From Candidatus Gastranaerophilales bacterium (GTDB taxonomy: Bacteria > Cyanobacteriota > Vampirovibrionia > Gastranaerophilales > Gastranaerophilaceae): a stretch of 64,000 bases of DNA. Location: contig CALUXY010000005.1 in NCBI GenBank assembly GCA_944324855.1, positions 1-64,000 of the forward strand, in the 5' to 3' direction. Below the pieces are notes generated by a model. It saw only the letters and a program-made list of their open reading frames with translations, was not told the origin of the DNA and did not search any database. Position numbers and translations under genes: made by a program. Below are positions 34,402 to 43,020 of this stretch, in pieces. Within the stretch, counting starts at the first letter, position 1, and each line of letters opens with the position of its first letter.

Positions 34402-35133
34402 ATGATTACATTTTTAGGCAAAACAGTACAAAACTTTTTTCAATCCATGAAATATATTGTTTCAGGAAAAATGCGATTTGTGCATGTAATTTCACAGGCT
34501 GCGGCAATAAGTTATGATTCGCTGCCGATTGCTCTAATTATTTCTATAATAGCTGCTGCTGTAATCACTATACAGGTATCAAAACAGTTTTTGATGTCCG
34601 GAGCTGACAGCTATATCGGCGGGACATTAACAGTTGTAATCATTCGAGAGATTGCTCCTGCATTTGTTGCCCTATCAATAAGTGCAAGAGCGGGTACTGC
34701 AATTTCTGCAGAAATTGCCAATATGCAGGTAACAGAACAGGTAGATGCAATTAAAACATTAAAAGTTGACCCTGTCGGGTATTATTTTGCCCCGAGAATT
34801 GCTGCCGCAGGATTGACCGTCCCGATGGTAACAATTATTGCGGAACTTATGGGAATTTTAGGCGGAATGGTGGTTTCATATATGACAATCGGACTTCATC
34901 CAAACAGATATATTAATTCTGTTTGGGCGTGGCTGAACACCAGAGATTTTTATATAAGTATATTTAAAGCCTTCTGTTACGGAATAATTGTTGCAAACGT
35001 ATGTGCAACACAAGGATACGAAACAAGAGGCGGAGCAAAAGATGTCGGGATTTCAACTACACAAGCAGCAATAAAATCTACAATCTATCTATTGATTGCA
35101 GACTTCATAATAAACTTTTTATTCTATCTCTAG
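34402..35133 (+). CDS. MlaE-family lipid ABC transporter permease
   Basis: 243 residues with five to six membrane helices. REIAPAFVALSISARAGTAI, EIANMQVTEQVDAIKTLKVD and YFAPRIAAAGLTVPMV are the MlaE/YrbE/TGD1 signatures. The gene stands alone without an adjacent mlaF or mlaD, as in cyanobacteria and plastids. It would help move phospholipids between the membranes. There is no ribosome site, and the upstream sequence is repeat-derived. The end overlaps the convergent gene by 4 bp. Confidence 0.92.
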   Translation: MITFLGKTVQNFFQSMKYIVSGKMRFVHVISQAAAISYDSLPIALIISIIAAAVITIQVSKQFLMSGADSYIGGTLTVVIIREIAPAFVALSISARAGTAISAEIANMQVTEQVDAIKTLKVDPVGYYFAPRIAAAGLTVPMVTIIAELMGILGGMVVSYMTIGLHPNRYINSVWAWLNTRDFYISIFKAFCYGIIVANVCATQGYETRGGAKDVGISTTQAAIKSTIYLLIADFIINFLFYL

Positions 35134-36452
35134 GCCATTTGCGGTTTATCTTCTTTAACTAGATTTTGTTCCGTAAGCTCTTCCTTAGATGTATCAATAC
35201 CTTCTTTCTGACCTGTTAAGCCTTCCGCAAGACTGTTTGCAAGTTGATCAACCTGACTATCAATCCAATTTTGAGCTTCATTCGCTAATGTAGTACTTAT
35301 TGCCTCACTTAGACCTTTTCCACCTGCTAAGGCGGCAGCAATACCTCCAACAGCAGAACTACCTGTTGCACTTCTCAAACCTGCCGCAACACCATCTGCA
35401 ACCCCATTAGCAAGTATAGTTGATGCATGACCAGCACCCAAGCCCAAAGTACCTGCTGTTTCAGCAGCGGCTAAACCTGGAGCTGCAGCTGCAGCTCCAG
35501 AATCAATTGCAGCATTTGTATATCCGGTAACTGCATCACCCTGTAACAGTCCGACTTGTTCAAGCATTGCATTTGTTACTTCTGAAACACCTTCCTTAAT
35601 AAAGGTTGCCGCTTGATTTGTCACAACATTACCCAAGTTTTCTCCGCGAACTACAACATCAGAAACTCCTTGCGCAAGAGATTCTGATACTTTTTGCTGC
35701 ATTTCTGTTGTTGCTGAAATTTGCTCTCCTAATGCTGCAATTTCACCGGATTTATCATTATATTGTTTTAATAAATCGGCAATCTGACTGTTAACGGAAG
35801 AATCTCCTTCCGATTTATCAGATTTTTTAGCTTTTATCACTGTTTCATTACCGTCTTTATCTTTTACGGTAATTTCTTCCGTCATATCTTCCGGTTTAGG
35901 GAGCTCTATTCCATTTTGCTCACACAATTGTGACAATTGCTCATAAATTTGTTGCCGTTCCTCATCCAATTTTTTTTGTTCTTCCGTAAAAGCTGTTGCT
36001 TCCTCACCTTGTGTGCCAACTTGAACCGCTATTTGAGTCAAATTAGCCGCATAATCCTGAAGATCAATACTTCCATTTGAAACTAATTGATCAAGTGCTG
36101 CTAAATTTGCATCAATAAGTTTTGATTGCAGCATAGTCAAAGTTTTTGTACCTTTACCTATGTTTGCAGCAGTTTTTGCACTATCTTTTGATGCTGCTGC
36201 TGAATCATTTCCTCCTAAGAGCATTTCCAGAAATTTTCCGGCAGCAGACTTTAACGCACCTTTAATTGATTTTTGAATTAATTGATTTGTTGCTTCAAGA
36301 GCTCCATCAATTCCTTTACCCTCAATCAATGAAGATGTAAAGACAGATACCCCATCTTGTGCGGTAGTTTCGACAGATGTAGGCTTTTCACTCTTTTTCT
36401 GAGTTTCGTATGTTTGCTGATTCCCGGATACTCCGGATACTCCGCCGCCCAT
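35130..36452 (-). CDS. Hypothetical Ala/Gly/Ser-rich protein
   Basis: 440 residues with no signal peptide. Residues ~1-130 are Ser/Thr/Ala-rich. Residues ~160-210 include charged coiled coil (EEQKKLDEERQQIYEQLSQL). Residues ~300-410 are an Ala/Gly/Ser-rich amphipathic tract (AAAAAPGLAAAETAGTLGLG) that could insert into membranes, followed by a hydrophilic tail. The layout recalls secreted translocator or effector proteins, but no homologue is recognised. The start has a good ribosome site (AAAGGAG). It lies after pcnB with a 113-bp gap holding no 31-nt element. Confidence 0.75.
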   Translation of the reverse strand: MGGGVSGVSGNQQTYETQKKSEKPTSVETTAQDGVSVFTSSLIEGKGIDGALEATNQLIQKSIKGALKSAAGKFLEMLLGGNDSAAASKDSAKTAANIGKGTKTLTMLQSKLIDANLAALDQLVSNGSIDLQDYAANLTQIAVQVGTQGEEATAFTEEQKKLDEERQQIYEQLSQLCEQNGIELPKPEDMTEEITVKDKDGNETVIKAKKSDKSEGDSSVNSQIADLLKQYNDKSGEIAALGEQISATTEMQQKVSESLAQGVSDVVVRGENLGNVVTNQAATFIKEGVSEVTNAMLEQVGLLQGDAVTGYTNAAIDSGAAAAAPGLAAAETAGTLGLGAGHASTILANGVADGVAAGLRSATGSSAVGGIAAALAGGKGLSEAISTTLANEAQNWIDSQVDQLANSLAEGLTGQKEGIDTSKEELTEQNLVKEDKPQMA

Positions 36453-36565
36453 AGGCTTCAGCTCTCCTTTATTTAGTTACAATTGGGCATAGGTATACTA
36501 CGCTATTAATATAAAAACATCCAAAGGGCAGACTATTTCAGGAACTTCGATTTTTGTAATAATTC

Positions 36566-37921
36566 TTAATAATTAAGAACAAAATTAACCGCATCTTCTT
36601 TGGATACAACATTCCCTTCTAACTGTTCATTCTTTAATGCGGTTATAATTTCTCCGAGTTTTGGAGACTGCGGAATATTTTTTAATTCCATAATCTCATC
36701 CCCGCTCAATAGTTTCGGCAGCGGTTTTAATGTATCTTTTATTGCAATATAGTAATTCAACAATTTATCCAGATTATCAATATTTTCTTTTACGATATCA
36801 TCAGTTATTGCAGGACCTCTCGCAGATAATCTGTCAGCCTTTGCCAACAAGATATTATCAATAACGTTTTCACCCATTTTCCTGATATAACGCATATAAA
36901 TCTTTTCGTTAATATTTTCGGAAGATACAACCTGCGATGGGTAAATATGAGTCTTAATCATATCTGTTATATATTCAATCTGTTTTTTAGAGAATTTATT
37001 TTGTTTCAAAATTTCTTTTGCCATTTTTGAGCCGACATCATCGTGTTTGATAAACCTGTGCCGTTCACCCTCAATTGTCCAGGTAGAAAATTTCCCGATA
37101 TCATGAAAAAATCCTGCAAATTTCAAATGTGCAAGCCTTGAAAATCCGCCAAAATCTATTTTATCAAGATGATTTTTAATTGCAGAATTCCCGTTTTCAT
37201 AGAGTATTTGAATTTGGTTAACAGTTTCAACCGAATGTTCATACAAATCAAGATGATGATGACTGTTTTTCGGGACTTTTTTCACATCAATAAATACAGG
37301 ATAAATCTTTTCAATAAGTTTATCCGCTTTTAATAAAACCGGTGCAGTATACTTTCCGTCAAACAGTTTCATCATTTCATAAGTAATCCGCTCTGCTGCA
37401 GGCTTCAAAATCAAATCTAAATGCTTATCTATCTGCATTTGTGTTTCAGGCTCAATTTCAAAACCCAATACAGCAGCAAAACGATATCCTCTCAAAATTC
37501 TTAAAGAGTCATCCACAAGATTTTCTTCCGATATACTGCGTATTATTCCCTGTTCTAAATCAGATTTTCCGTTAGTAATATCTATTATTTCATAGTTTTT
37601 TAGATTAATCGCAATTGCATTAATTGTAAAATCCCGGCGCTTTAAATCAGTTTCAATGTCATCAGCCTCTGTAACATCAATATAATTAAGTTTATCACTA
37701 AATACAACACGGTAAATCTTATTACCACTGTCCAATTCAATAAATGTTCCGTCATTATCCTCTGCAAAACGGCGTGCAAAATGCTCTGCGGATTTTACAA
37801 TGATGTCCTTATCAAATGTAGATTTTCCAAGAAGGAAATCCCGTACGGCACCGCCGACAAGATAAACATCTTCATCATATTTTTTTATTAATTGTATAAC
37901 TCTGTCATTTTCTAAATTCAT
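36566..37921 (-). CDS. CCA tRNA nucleotidyltransferase/poly(A) polymerase family, HD domain
   Basis: 451 residues from ATG MNLENDRVIQ (a TTG 15 nt upstream is possible). VYLVGGAVRDFLLGK and FDKDIIV carry the class II nucleotidyltransferase GG and DxD motifs. RDFTINAIAIN and DDSLRILRGYRFAA follow. A C-terminal HD domain (HHHLDLYEHSVETV, FAGFFHDIGKFST) suggests added phosphohydrolase activity. It would add or repair tRNA CCA ends, fitting a genome whose tRNA-Asn lacks encoded CCA. It overlaps rsmE by 17 bp. Confidence 0.88.
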   Translation of the reverse strand: MNLENDRVIQLIKKYDEDVYLVGGAVRDFLLGKSTFDKDIIVKSAEHFARRFAEDNDGTFIELDSGNKIYRVVFSDKLNYIDVTEADDIETDLKRRDFTINAIAINLKNYEIIDITNGKSDLEQGIIRSISEENLVDDSLRILRGYRFAAVLGFEIEPETQMQIDKHLDLILKPAAERITYEMMKLFDGKYTAPVLLKADKLIEKIYPVFIDVKKVPKNSHHHLDLYEHSVETVNQIQILYENGNSAIKNHLDKIDFGGFSRLAHLKFAGFFHDIGKFSTWTIEGERHRFIKHDDVGSKMAKEILKQNKFSKKQIEYITDMIKTHIYPSQVVSSENINEKIYMRYIRKMGENVIDNILLAKADRLSARGPAITDDIVKENIDNLDKLLNYYIAIKDTLKPLPKLLSGDEIMELKNIPQSPKLGEIITALKNEQLEGNVVSKEDAVNFVLNY

Positions 37922-38639
37922 ATACAATATTTCCAATAGTTACAATTACGGCAGTTTCAGCTTTTAATATCAAATCTCCCAGCGTAAGCATAGGAATAGA
38001 ATGACTCCTGAAATAAGTAAATTCTTTCTCAGAAAAACCGCCTTCCGGCCCTATAATCAACAAAACTTTCTCATTTTTGCCGACAGGATTTTCATTCAAA
38101 TACTGTTTCAAAGATTTTTCGGTATCTCTTTCACACAAAGCTAGAACTTTATCGAATTTTTGGCACTGAATAACCTCATCCATATTGGAAAGCGGGTAAC
38201 ATGTCGGAATATTCGCACGCTCACATTGTTTTGCAGCTGCATACATAGCATTCTGCCATTTTTCTATTTTTTGTTCAATCACACTTTTTTTCAATGCACA
38301 GTTGTCTGTATATATAGGATAAACTCCCGCTACCCCAAGCTCTGTTGCCTTTTCCATAACGACAATCTGTGCATCACTTCTCAGAGGAGATTGTGCAAGA
38401 AAAAGTTCAAACTGCAATTTCCTTTCTGATTTATGAGATTCAACGACCTCTGCAATAATACTATCTTTGGTTATTTCCCTAATTACAGTCAAATACTCAA
38501 TTTCATTTTCATCAATCAACAGAAGTTTTTCACCGACACTTGTACGCAAGGACTTTACTATATGCTGATAATTGGAACTATCAGATACAGTAATCATATT
38601 ATCTTTTAGATTTTTAGAGCTTATAAAAAAGTGCGGCAT
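37905..38639 (-). CDS. rsmE: 16S rRNA (uracil1498-N3)-methyltransferase RsmE
   Basis: 244 residues, SPOUT-class. The N-terminal PUA-like domain is followed by LFLAQSPLRSDAQIVVMEKA, TELGVAGVYPIYT, IIGPEGGFSEKEF and LGDLILKAETAVIVTI, all RsmE hallmarks. It methylates U1498 in 16S rRNA. It sits 9 bp after the M16 peptidase gene and overlaps pcnB, forming an M16-rsmE-pcnB operon. Confidence 0.94.
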   Translation of the reverse strand: MPHFFISSKNLKDNMITVSDSSNYQHIVKSLRTSVGEKLLLIDENEIEYLTVIREITKDSIIAEVVESHKSERKLQFELFLAQSPLRSDAQIVVMEKATELGVAGVYPIYTDNCALKKSVIEQKIEKWQNAMYAAAKQCERANIPTCYPLSNMDEVIQCQKFDKVLALCERDTEKSLKQYLNENPVGKNEKVLLIIGPEGGFSEKEFTYFRSHSIPMLTLGDLILKAETAVIVTIGNIVYEFRK

Positions 38640-38648
38640 ATAATATCC

Positions 38649-41228
38649 TTATTTTGTGGTAACAATTGATGTCGTATAATTATTCTTGAAATACTTATTT
38701 GCAACTTCTACTATATCAGAAACAGTCACTGCATTTATCAATTTTTCATACTCATCAATAAATCCGTATCCTCTGCCTGATGCTTCAAACCAGCCCAGAG
38801 TAGTTGCTTTATCGTTATTCGTTTCAAGAGCAATTACAAACTCTCCTAACAATCTTTCTTTTGCCTCTCTAAGTTCTTTACCGCTCACAAATTGAGTTTT
38901 GAATTTTTCCATCTCATTCAGCATTTTTTGTTTTGCACGGGCCGCCGTTTTCGGATTCGTGCCGACATACACATTAAATGATCCGGCCAAAACATTCGGA
39001 CTATAGGATGAACCAACCTGATACGCAAGCCCTTCCTGCTCTCTGATACTCTTAAATAATCTTGAACTCATGCCGGAACCCAATATTGTATTTATAACTT
39101 CCAGTGTTGCATAGTCTTTTATATTATTAACACCGTTAACCTGCCAGCCGAGAATTACCCAGGCGGTTTGCTGATTATCAGCCTTTTTGATTACCTGAGT
39201 TTGAGAAGTCAATTTTGGAATGGAATACTTACTGTAATCAAATTTTCCCTGCGGTTTTGAAGAAAACATGTTTCCAAATTTATTTATAAGCATATCTTTA
39301 TCAACATTACCGTTAACCGAAATTACAATATTATCAGGGTTTAAAATCTTTGTCTGATAAGATTTTATATCATCTCTGGTCACATGAGGCAAGGATTTTT
39401 CCAGCAATGTATAAGATGTTGAATACACTGAATCCTTATAAATATGAGATTTATATCCGTCAACTGCCAAATTTAACGGATTATCCCTGTTTTGTTTTAT
39501 TTTATTCATCAAAACCGTTCTGTCTTTTTCAATATCTATATCATCAAATGATGAATTATTCAGCATATCACTCAACAAATCCAAAGCCGTTTCAACTTGA
39601 TTTTTTGTAGTCAAAACATCAATATTGAAACTGTCTGCATTCGGTGAAAATGTTATATTAATCCCGTTTTCATCCAAGGCCTTTGCAAGCTCTATTGCTG
39701 AATACTGTTTTGTACCTTTCATCAATAAATCTGCAAACATCCTGCTTGTACCGCGTCTTGGCTCCAAGAAATTTCCGCCTTTGGCAAACAACGCAATTGC
39801 AACAATATCATTGTATTGATTATCTGTCACAAGCAGGGTTGCATTATTATCAAGTACAAACTTTTTCGTATTATCATTTGAAGATACAAGATTTGCGGTA
39901 TGTTTTTTAGGAGATGTATTAACCTGTGCCGTTTCCTTCTGGCTTTCCGGAAGTACCAGAGATACCGCACTGTTATTTTTGGTTAAATACTTGTTGGCAA
40001 CACGTTTAACATCTGCTGCCGTAACCTTATTTATTCTATTCAAATATTCATTATAATAATTACTGCCGCCTGTTAACGTAATAACATACCCTAATTCCTG
40101 AGCGATATTTGAAACAGATTCTCTTGAATAATACGTATCCGTTTCAATGATTTTCTTTGCAATCTTCAAATCATTCTCACTGATTCCGAATTCCTTGATT
40201 TTATCAATTTCGGTCATTACGGCATTCTCAACCTTTTGTGCGTTTTGAGGAAGAAAACTTGCATTTACAATAAATATACCGTCATCTTTCATTGTAGAAT
40301 TCGATGCCGAAATAGTTGTCACAAGCTGTTTTTGTTCTTTTAATATCTGATACAGTTTTGAGGATTGTCCGTCACCGAGAATAGTAGCCAACACATCCAG
40401 CGCATAAGTATCATTTGACGAGATATCAACACTTCTGAATCCCATCATCATATATCCGATTTGTGTCGGCATATAACGGGTATTACGCTTTTGAGATGTT
40501 AACAATTTTTCTTTTTTATAATTATTTACAACGGCTTTTTTATACGGAGTATTGAAATTCTGTTTAATAACCTCCATAACATGTTCCGGATCAACATCCC
40601 CAATGATTAGCGTCGTCATATTAGACGGAGTATAATACTTTTTATAATAATTAAGTATTGTTTCTCGGCTGACATTTTCAACAACCTTTGCAGAGCCGAT
40701 AACTTTTCGTTTATAAGGATGAGTAGTATACAACAACTCATTCAAATTTTCGTAACATATACTTGACGGATTGTTTGCATCCTTTGCTATCTCTTCTAAC
40801 ACAACTTTCCGTTCTTTTTCCATCTCTTTTCTCGGGATTTGCGGGTTCAAAAGCATATCAGCATGCAATTCCAACGCCTTATCAAAATACTGTGAAGAAA
40901 TAGTTATATAATAATGAGTAAAGTCCTTACTAGTTGCCGCATTTGTTAATGCACCTTTGGATTCCAAAATCTTATCAAACTCACCTGCCGGATGTTTTTC
41001 CGTTCCCTTAAAAAACAAATGCTCCAAAAAATGCGAAATACCGCTATTGGAATCGTTTTCATTTATTGAGCCGGTTCTTATCCAGGTATCAATAGTTACA
41101 ATCGGATTGTTTTTAACCTGTTCGATTACAACAGTCTGACCGTTATCCAGTTTATAAGTCGAAATATCTCCGGCAAAACACGCCGCACCGATAAATACCA
41201 ATACAAATGCCAAAAAGATTTTTTTCAT
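38649..41228 (-). CDS. M16-family zinc peptidase, two-half fusion, exported
   Basis: 859 residues. Signal peptide IFLAFVLVFIGAACFA. The first half is catalytic, with the inverted zinc motif HFLEH (H66, E69, H70) and a downstream Glu-rich helix (EKERKVVLEEIA). The second half (from about residue 450) repeats the M16 fold without HxxEH (GGNFLEPRRGTSRMFADL), as in pitrilysin-type fusions. It would degrade peptides in the periplasm. Ribosome site GGAG precedes the ATG. It is the first gene of the rsmE-pcnB operon. Confidence 0.9.
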   Translation of the reverse strand: MKKIFLAFVLVFIGAACFAGDISTYKLDNGQTVVIEQVKNNPIVTIDTWIRTGSINENDSNSGISHFLEHLFFKGTEKHPAGEFDKILESKGALTNAATSKDFTHYYITISSQYFDKALELHADMLLNPQIPRKEMEKERKVVLEEIAKDANNPSSICYENLNELLYTTHPYKRKVIGSAKVVENVSRETILNYYKKYYTPSNMTTLIIGDVDPEHVMEVIKQNFNTPYKKAVVNNYKKEKLLTSQKRNTRYMPTQIGYMMMGFRSVDISSNDTYALDVLATILGDGQSSKLYQILKEQKQLVTTISASNSTMKDDGIFIVNASFLPQNAQKVENAVMTEIDKIKEFGISENDLKIAKKIIETDTYYSRESVSNIAQELGYVITLTGGSNYYNEYLNRINKVTAADVKRVANKYLTKNNSAVSLVLPESQKETAQVNTSPKKHTANLVSSNDNTKKFVLDNNATLLVTDNQYNDIVAIALFAKGGNFLEPRRGTSRMFADLLMKGTKQYSAIELAKALDENGINITFSPNADSFNIDVLTTKNQVETALDLLSDMLNNSSFDDIDIEKDRTVLMNKIKQNRDNPLNLAVDGYKSHIYKDSVYSTSYTLLEKSLPHVTRDDIKSYQTKILNPDNIVISVNGNVDKDMLINKFGNMFSSKPQGKFDYSKYSIPKLTSQTQVIKKADNQQTAWVILGWQVNGVNNIKDYATLEVINTILGSGMSSRLFKSIREQEGLAYQVGSSYSPNVLAGSFNVYVGTNPKTAARAKQKMLNEMEKFKTQFVSGKELREAKERLLGEFVIALETNNDKATTLGWFEASGRGYGFIDEYEKLINAVTVSDIVEVANKYFKNNYTTSIVTTK

Positions 41229-41302
41229 ATAACTAACTCCATAACAATATGTTTCAATTCATAATTAATATCATAGAGTTATTATATTATAATTTCAAGA
41301 AA

Positions 41303-41680
41303 TTAATATTCCTGAACGAATTCAGCACCGTCATCTATTCTGGTCTTAACCTTTTTAAGTTTCCCTTCTTCGTCATATATAAAATCAGAAATAGCCGTAT
41401 AATCACCAACGCCGTAATTAGAACGATATATTTCTCTTACCGGCTGTCCCTTATCATTATAATAAATATGAGATTTAAGTTTACCGTCATTATGAAGAAA
41501 ATCAACCTGTACCGGTTTATTGCCTTCATCAAATTTTTGGATATAAACATTACGTTTATACTTGTGTTGGATTTTCGGCTGGAATTTCAAACTCTCAATT
41601 TCTGCATCTACAACTCTATTAACATCATATCTTTCTGAAATAATACTGTTAGTTGCATATCTGTGTTGTCTGTTTCCCAT
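41303..41680 (-). CDS. Hypothetical protein with YwqK/MORN-like repeats
   Basis: 125 residues from ATG MGNRQHRYATNS, preceded by GGGGAT (the longest frame starts at an upstream TTG that is part of this ribosome site). It has short strand-turn repeats: HYNDKGQPVREIY and FIYDEEGKLKKVKT resemble YwqK/MORN-type units. It is soluble with no signal peptide. It is transcribed from a copy of the 31-nt element, divergent from the candidate small RNA. Confidence 0.65.
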   Translation of the reverse strand: MGNRQHRYATNSIISERYDVNRVVDAEIESLKFQPKIQHKYKRNVYIQKFDEGNKPVQVDFLHNDGKLKSHIYYNDKGQPVREIYRSNYGVGDYTAISDFIYDEEGKLKKVKTRIDDGAEFVQEY

Positions 41681-41724
41681 AATCTTAATCCCCAAAAATA
41701 ACTTAAACTTAATCCCTGATATTT

Positions 41725-41755
41725 TTATAAAGTATTTTAGTACAAAAAAATTGCC
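41725..41755 (-). promoter_or_regulatory. 31-nt promoter-like element, copy 3
   Basis: The minus strand has GGCAATTTT and AAAATACTTTATAA at the fixed distance. It faces away from copy 4 (41812-41842). Between them lies the inverted repeat TTTACAT-n11-ATGTAAC (about 41770-41794). Confidence 0.6.
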
Positions 41756-41811
41756 TGAATCTATACTTTATTTACATTTTGTTAAAATATGTAACAAAAA
41801 TATCAGGAGTA

Positions 41812-41842
41812 TGCAATTCGTATATATAAAAATACTTTATAT
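41812..41842 (+). promoter_or_regulatory. 31-nt promoter-like element, copy 4
   Basis: The plus strand has GCAATT and AAAATACTTTATAT in the same spacing as the other copies. It drives rightward toward the terminator at 41934 with no reading frame between. Confidence 0.55.
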
Positions 41843-41849
41843 ATATATA

Positions 41850-41959
41850 AGCGTTGAGCTTAGAAAAAAGATTTCATACATAACCTACACACACTAACCT
41901 TCTACACACGAGGAATTACACAAAAAATTCCAGCCTTCCTTTTTCGGAAGGTTTTTTTT
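41850..41959 (+). ncRNA. Candidate small RNA, about 110 nt
   Basis: Bounded by the promoter-like element at 41812-41842 and a strong terminator ending at 41959. No plausible frame or ribosome site. The 3' half has GGAATT and AATTCC (about 41912-41930) able to pair just before the terminator stem. No known family is recognised. Confidence 0.45.
41934..41959 (+). terminator. Rho-independent terminator of the candidate small RNA
   Basis: CCTTCC, loop TTTTTC, GGAAGG, then eight T. The only upstream plus-strand transcription start nearby is the 31-nt element at 41812. Confidence 0.85.
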
Positions 41960-41960
41960 G

Positions 41961-42290
41961 TTTTTAATCATGTTACGTTAAGCATCCGGTTTGGTCTTCA
42001 ACGTAAAAACATAAACTAAACCAATTACATTTACCCCCACCAAACCATTCTGTTCATTTTGTTTTTTTAATCATGTTACGTTAAGCATCCGGTTTGGTCT
42101 TCAACGTAAAAACATAAACTAAACCAATTACATTTACCCCCACCAAACCATTCTGTTCATTTTGTTTTTTTTAACATGTTACGACCAGTATCCGGTTTTA
42201 CTTACAACTACAAAACTATATTAATATTACTAGATATCACCGTAAAACCTCTGTTCATCTTGAGTTATTTTAATCATGTTACGTTATAAA
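41961..42290 (+). repeat. About 103-bp structured tandem repeat, three copies plus a partial
   Basis: Units start at TTTTAATCATGTTACG (about 41961, 42064, 42168 and 42267). Units 1 and 2 are nearly identical with period 103. Unit 3 is diverged. The fourth has only the start. Each unit carries CCGGTTT and, ~50 nt later, its complement: GGTTTGGT with ACCAAACC in units 1-2 (41988/42039, 42091/42142), GGTTTTAC with GTAAAACC in unit 3 (42194/42242). TCTGTTCAT and T-runs follow. Units 1-2 also have TTACGTT/AACGTAA (41973/42000) enclosing the first arm, giving a possible pseudoknot. No gene is seen from 41696 to 42513. The 42290-42460 part has TTAGTGAATAGTGAA-type repeats. Confidence 0.75.
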
Positions 42291-42513
42291 AAGCGATTAG
42301 TGAATAGTGAAGAACTTTTTCTATCAAAAGATAGGATTGGAACAAAAACTATTTACCACTTTCAGGTTTTGTCGAACGAATTATTTTTAAATATTCTTAA
42401 TTTTAACATCTACTCACTATTCACTAATCACTATTCACTACTTAATCACTTGTTAAGGTAGTTACATTTCTAAAAACTTATGCTAAAATACTATTGAAAC
42501 TAGGAGATGAGCA

Positions 42514-43008
42514 ATGAAAAAACTATTAAGTATATTATTTTTGTTAGGAGTAACCGCAACAACTCTTAATGCTGCAGATATATCTTACGCACAAACAGCG
42601 GCACCTGCGAAAACTACACCGGCTGTTACAACTACTAACACTAAACCGGCTCTGATTGTCAAGCCGATTGATGTTGTAAATAATCCATCCAAATACATGC
42701 AAAAACGAATCTGTATGACAGCAAGATTTTCTAAATTTGCAACACTGGGTCTGGATTACAAACCGGCGTTCAGAAGTTCTGATAACTACATTTCGTTTGT
42801 ATTCCTAAGAGACGATTCTGCAAATAATATCCCGCTTTCCGAATTAAAGATGTTTATACCAAGAAAAACTGCAGAAAAATTGCCGGATATTAAAGAAGGT
42901 GATAAAGTAAAAGTTATAGGCACCGTATTTTCAAATGCACTGGGTGATGCCTGGGTTGATGCAGAAAGTTTAACACTTTTAAATGCAAAGAAAACAGCAA
43001 ACAAGTAA
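42514..43008 (+). CDS. Exported small protein, possible OB-fold
   Basis: 164 residues. Signal peptide LLSILFLLGVTATTLNA, a Pro/Thr/Ala linker (PAKTTPAVTTTNTK), then a ~110-residue domain: VDVVNNPSKYMQKRICMTAR, YISFVFLRDD and IKEGDKVKVIGTVFSNALGD, the last reminiscent of an OB-fold nucleic-acid or ligand-binding protein. It is periplasmic by prediction. The ribosome site is AGGAGATGAG. It precedes the GH57 gene by 12 bp and is probably co-transcribed with it. The function is unknown. Confidence 0.8.
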   Translation: MKKLLSILFLLGVTATTLNAADISYAQTAAPAKTTPAVTTTNTKPALIVKPIDVVNNPSKYMQKRICMTARFSKFATLGLDYKPAFRSSDNYISFVFLRDDSANNIPLSELKMFIPRKTAEKLPDIKEGDKVKVIGTVFSNALGDAWVDAESLTLLNAKKTANK

Positions 43009-43020
43009 GGATTATAACGA

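Noticed and set aside
36453-36565. Sixth copy of the 31-nt element before the Ala/Gly-rich gene
   Set aside because: Only TTTATATTAATA is shared; the GGCAATTTT half is missing at the fixed distance.
41249-41638. 129-residue plus-strand frame
   Set aside because: Antisense shadow of the 125-residue gene; Ile/Phe-rich low-quality composition.
41961-42290. CRISPR-like array
   Set aside because: The repeat covers the full period without unique spacers, and the copies diverge as a unit.
42276-42461. 61-residue plus-strand frame
   Set aside because: Lies in TTAGTGAATAGTGAA-type repeats, with no ribosome site or protein-like composition.
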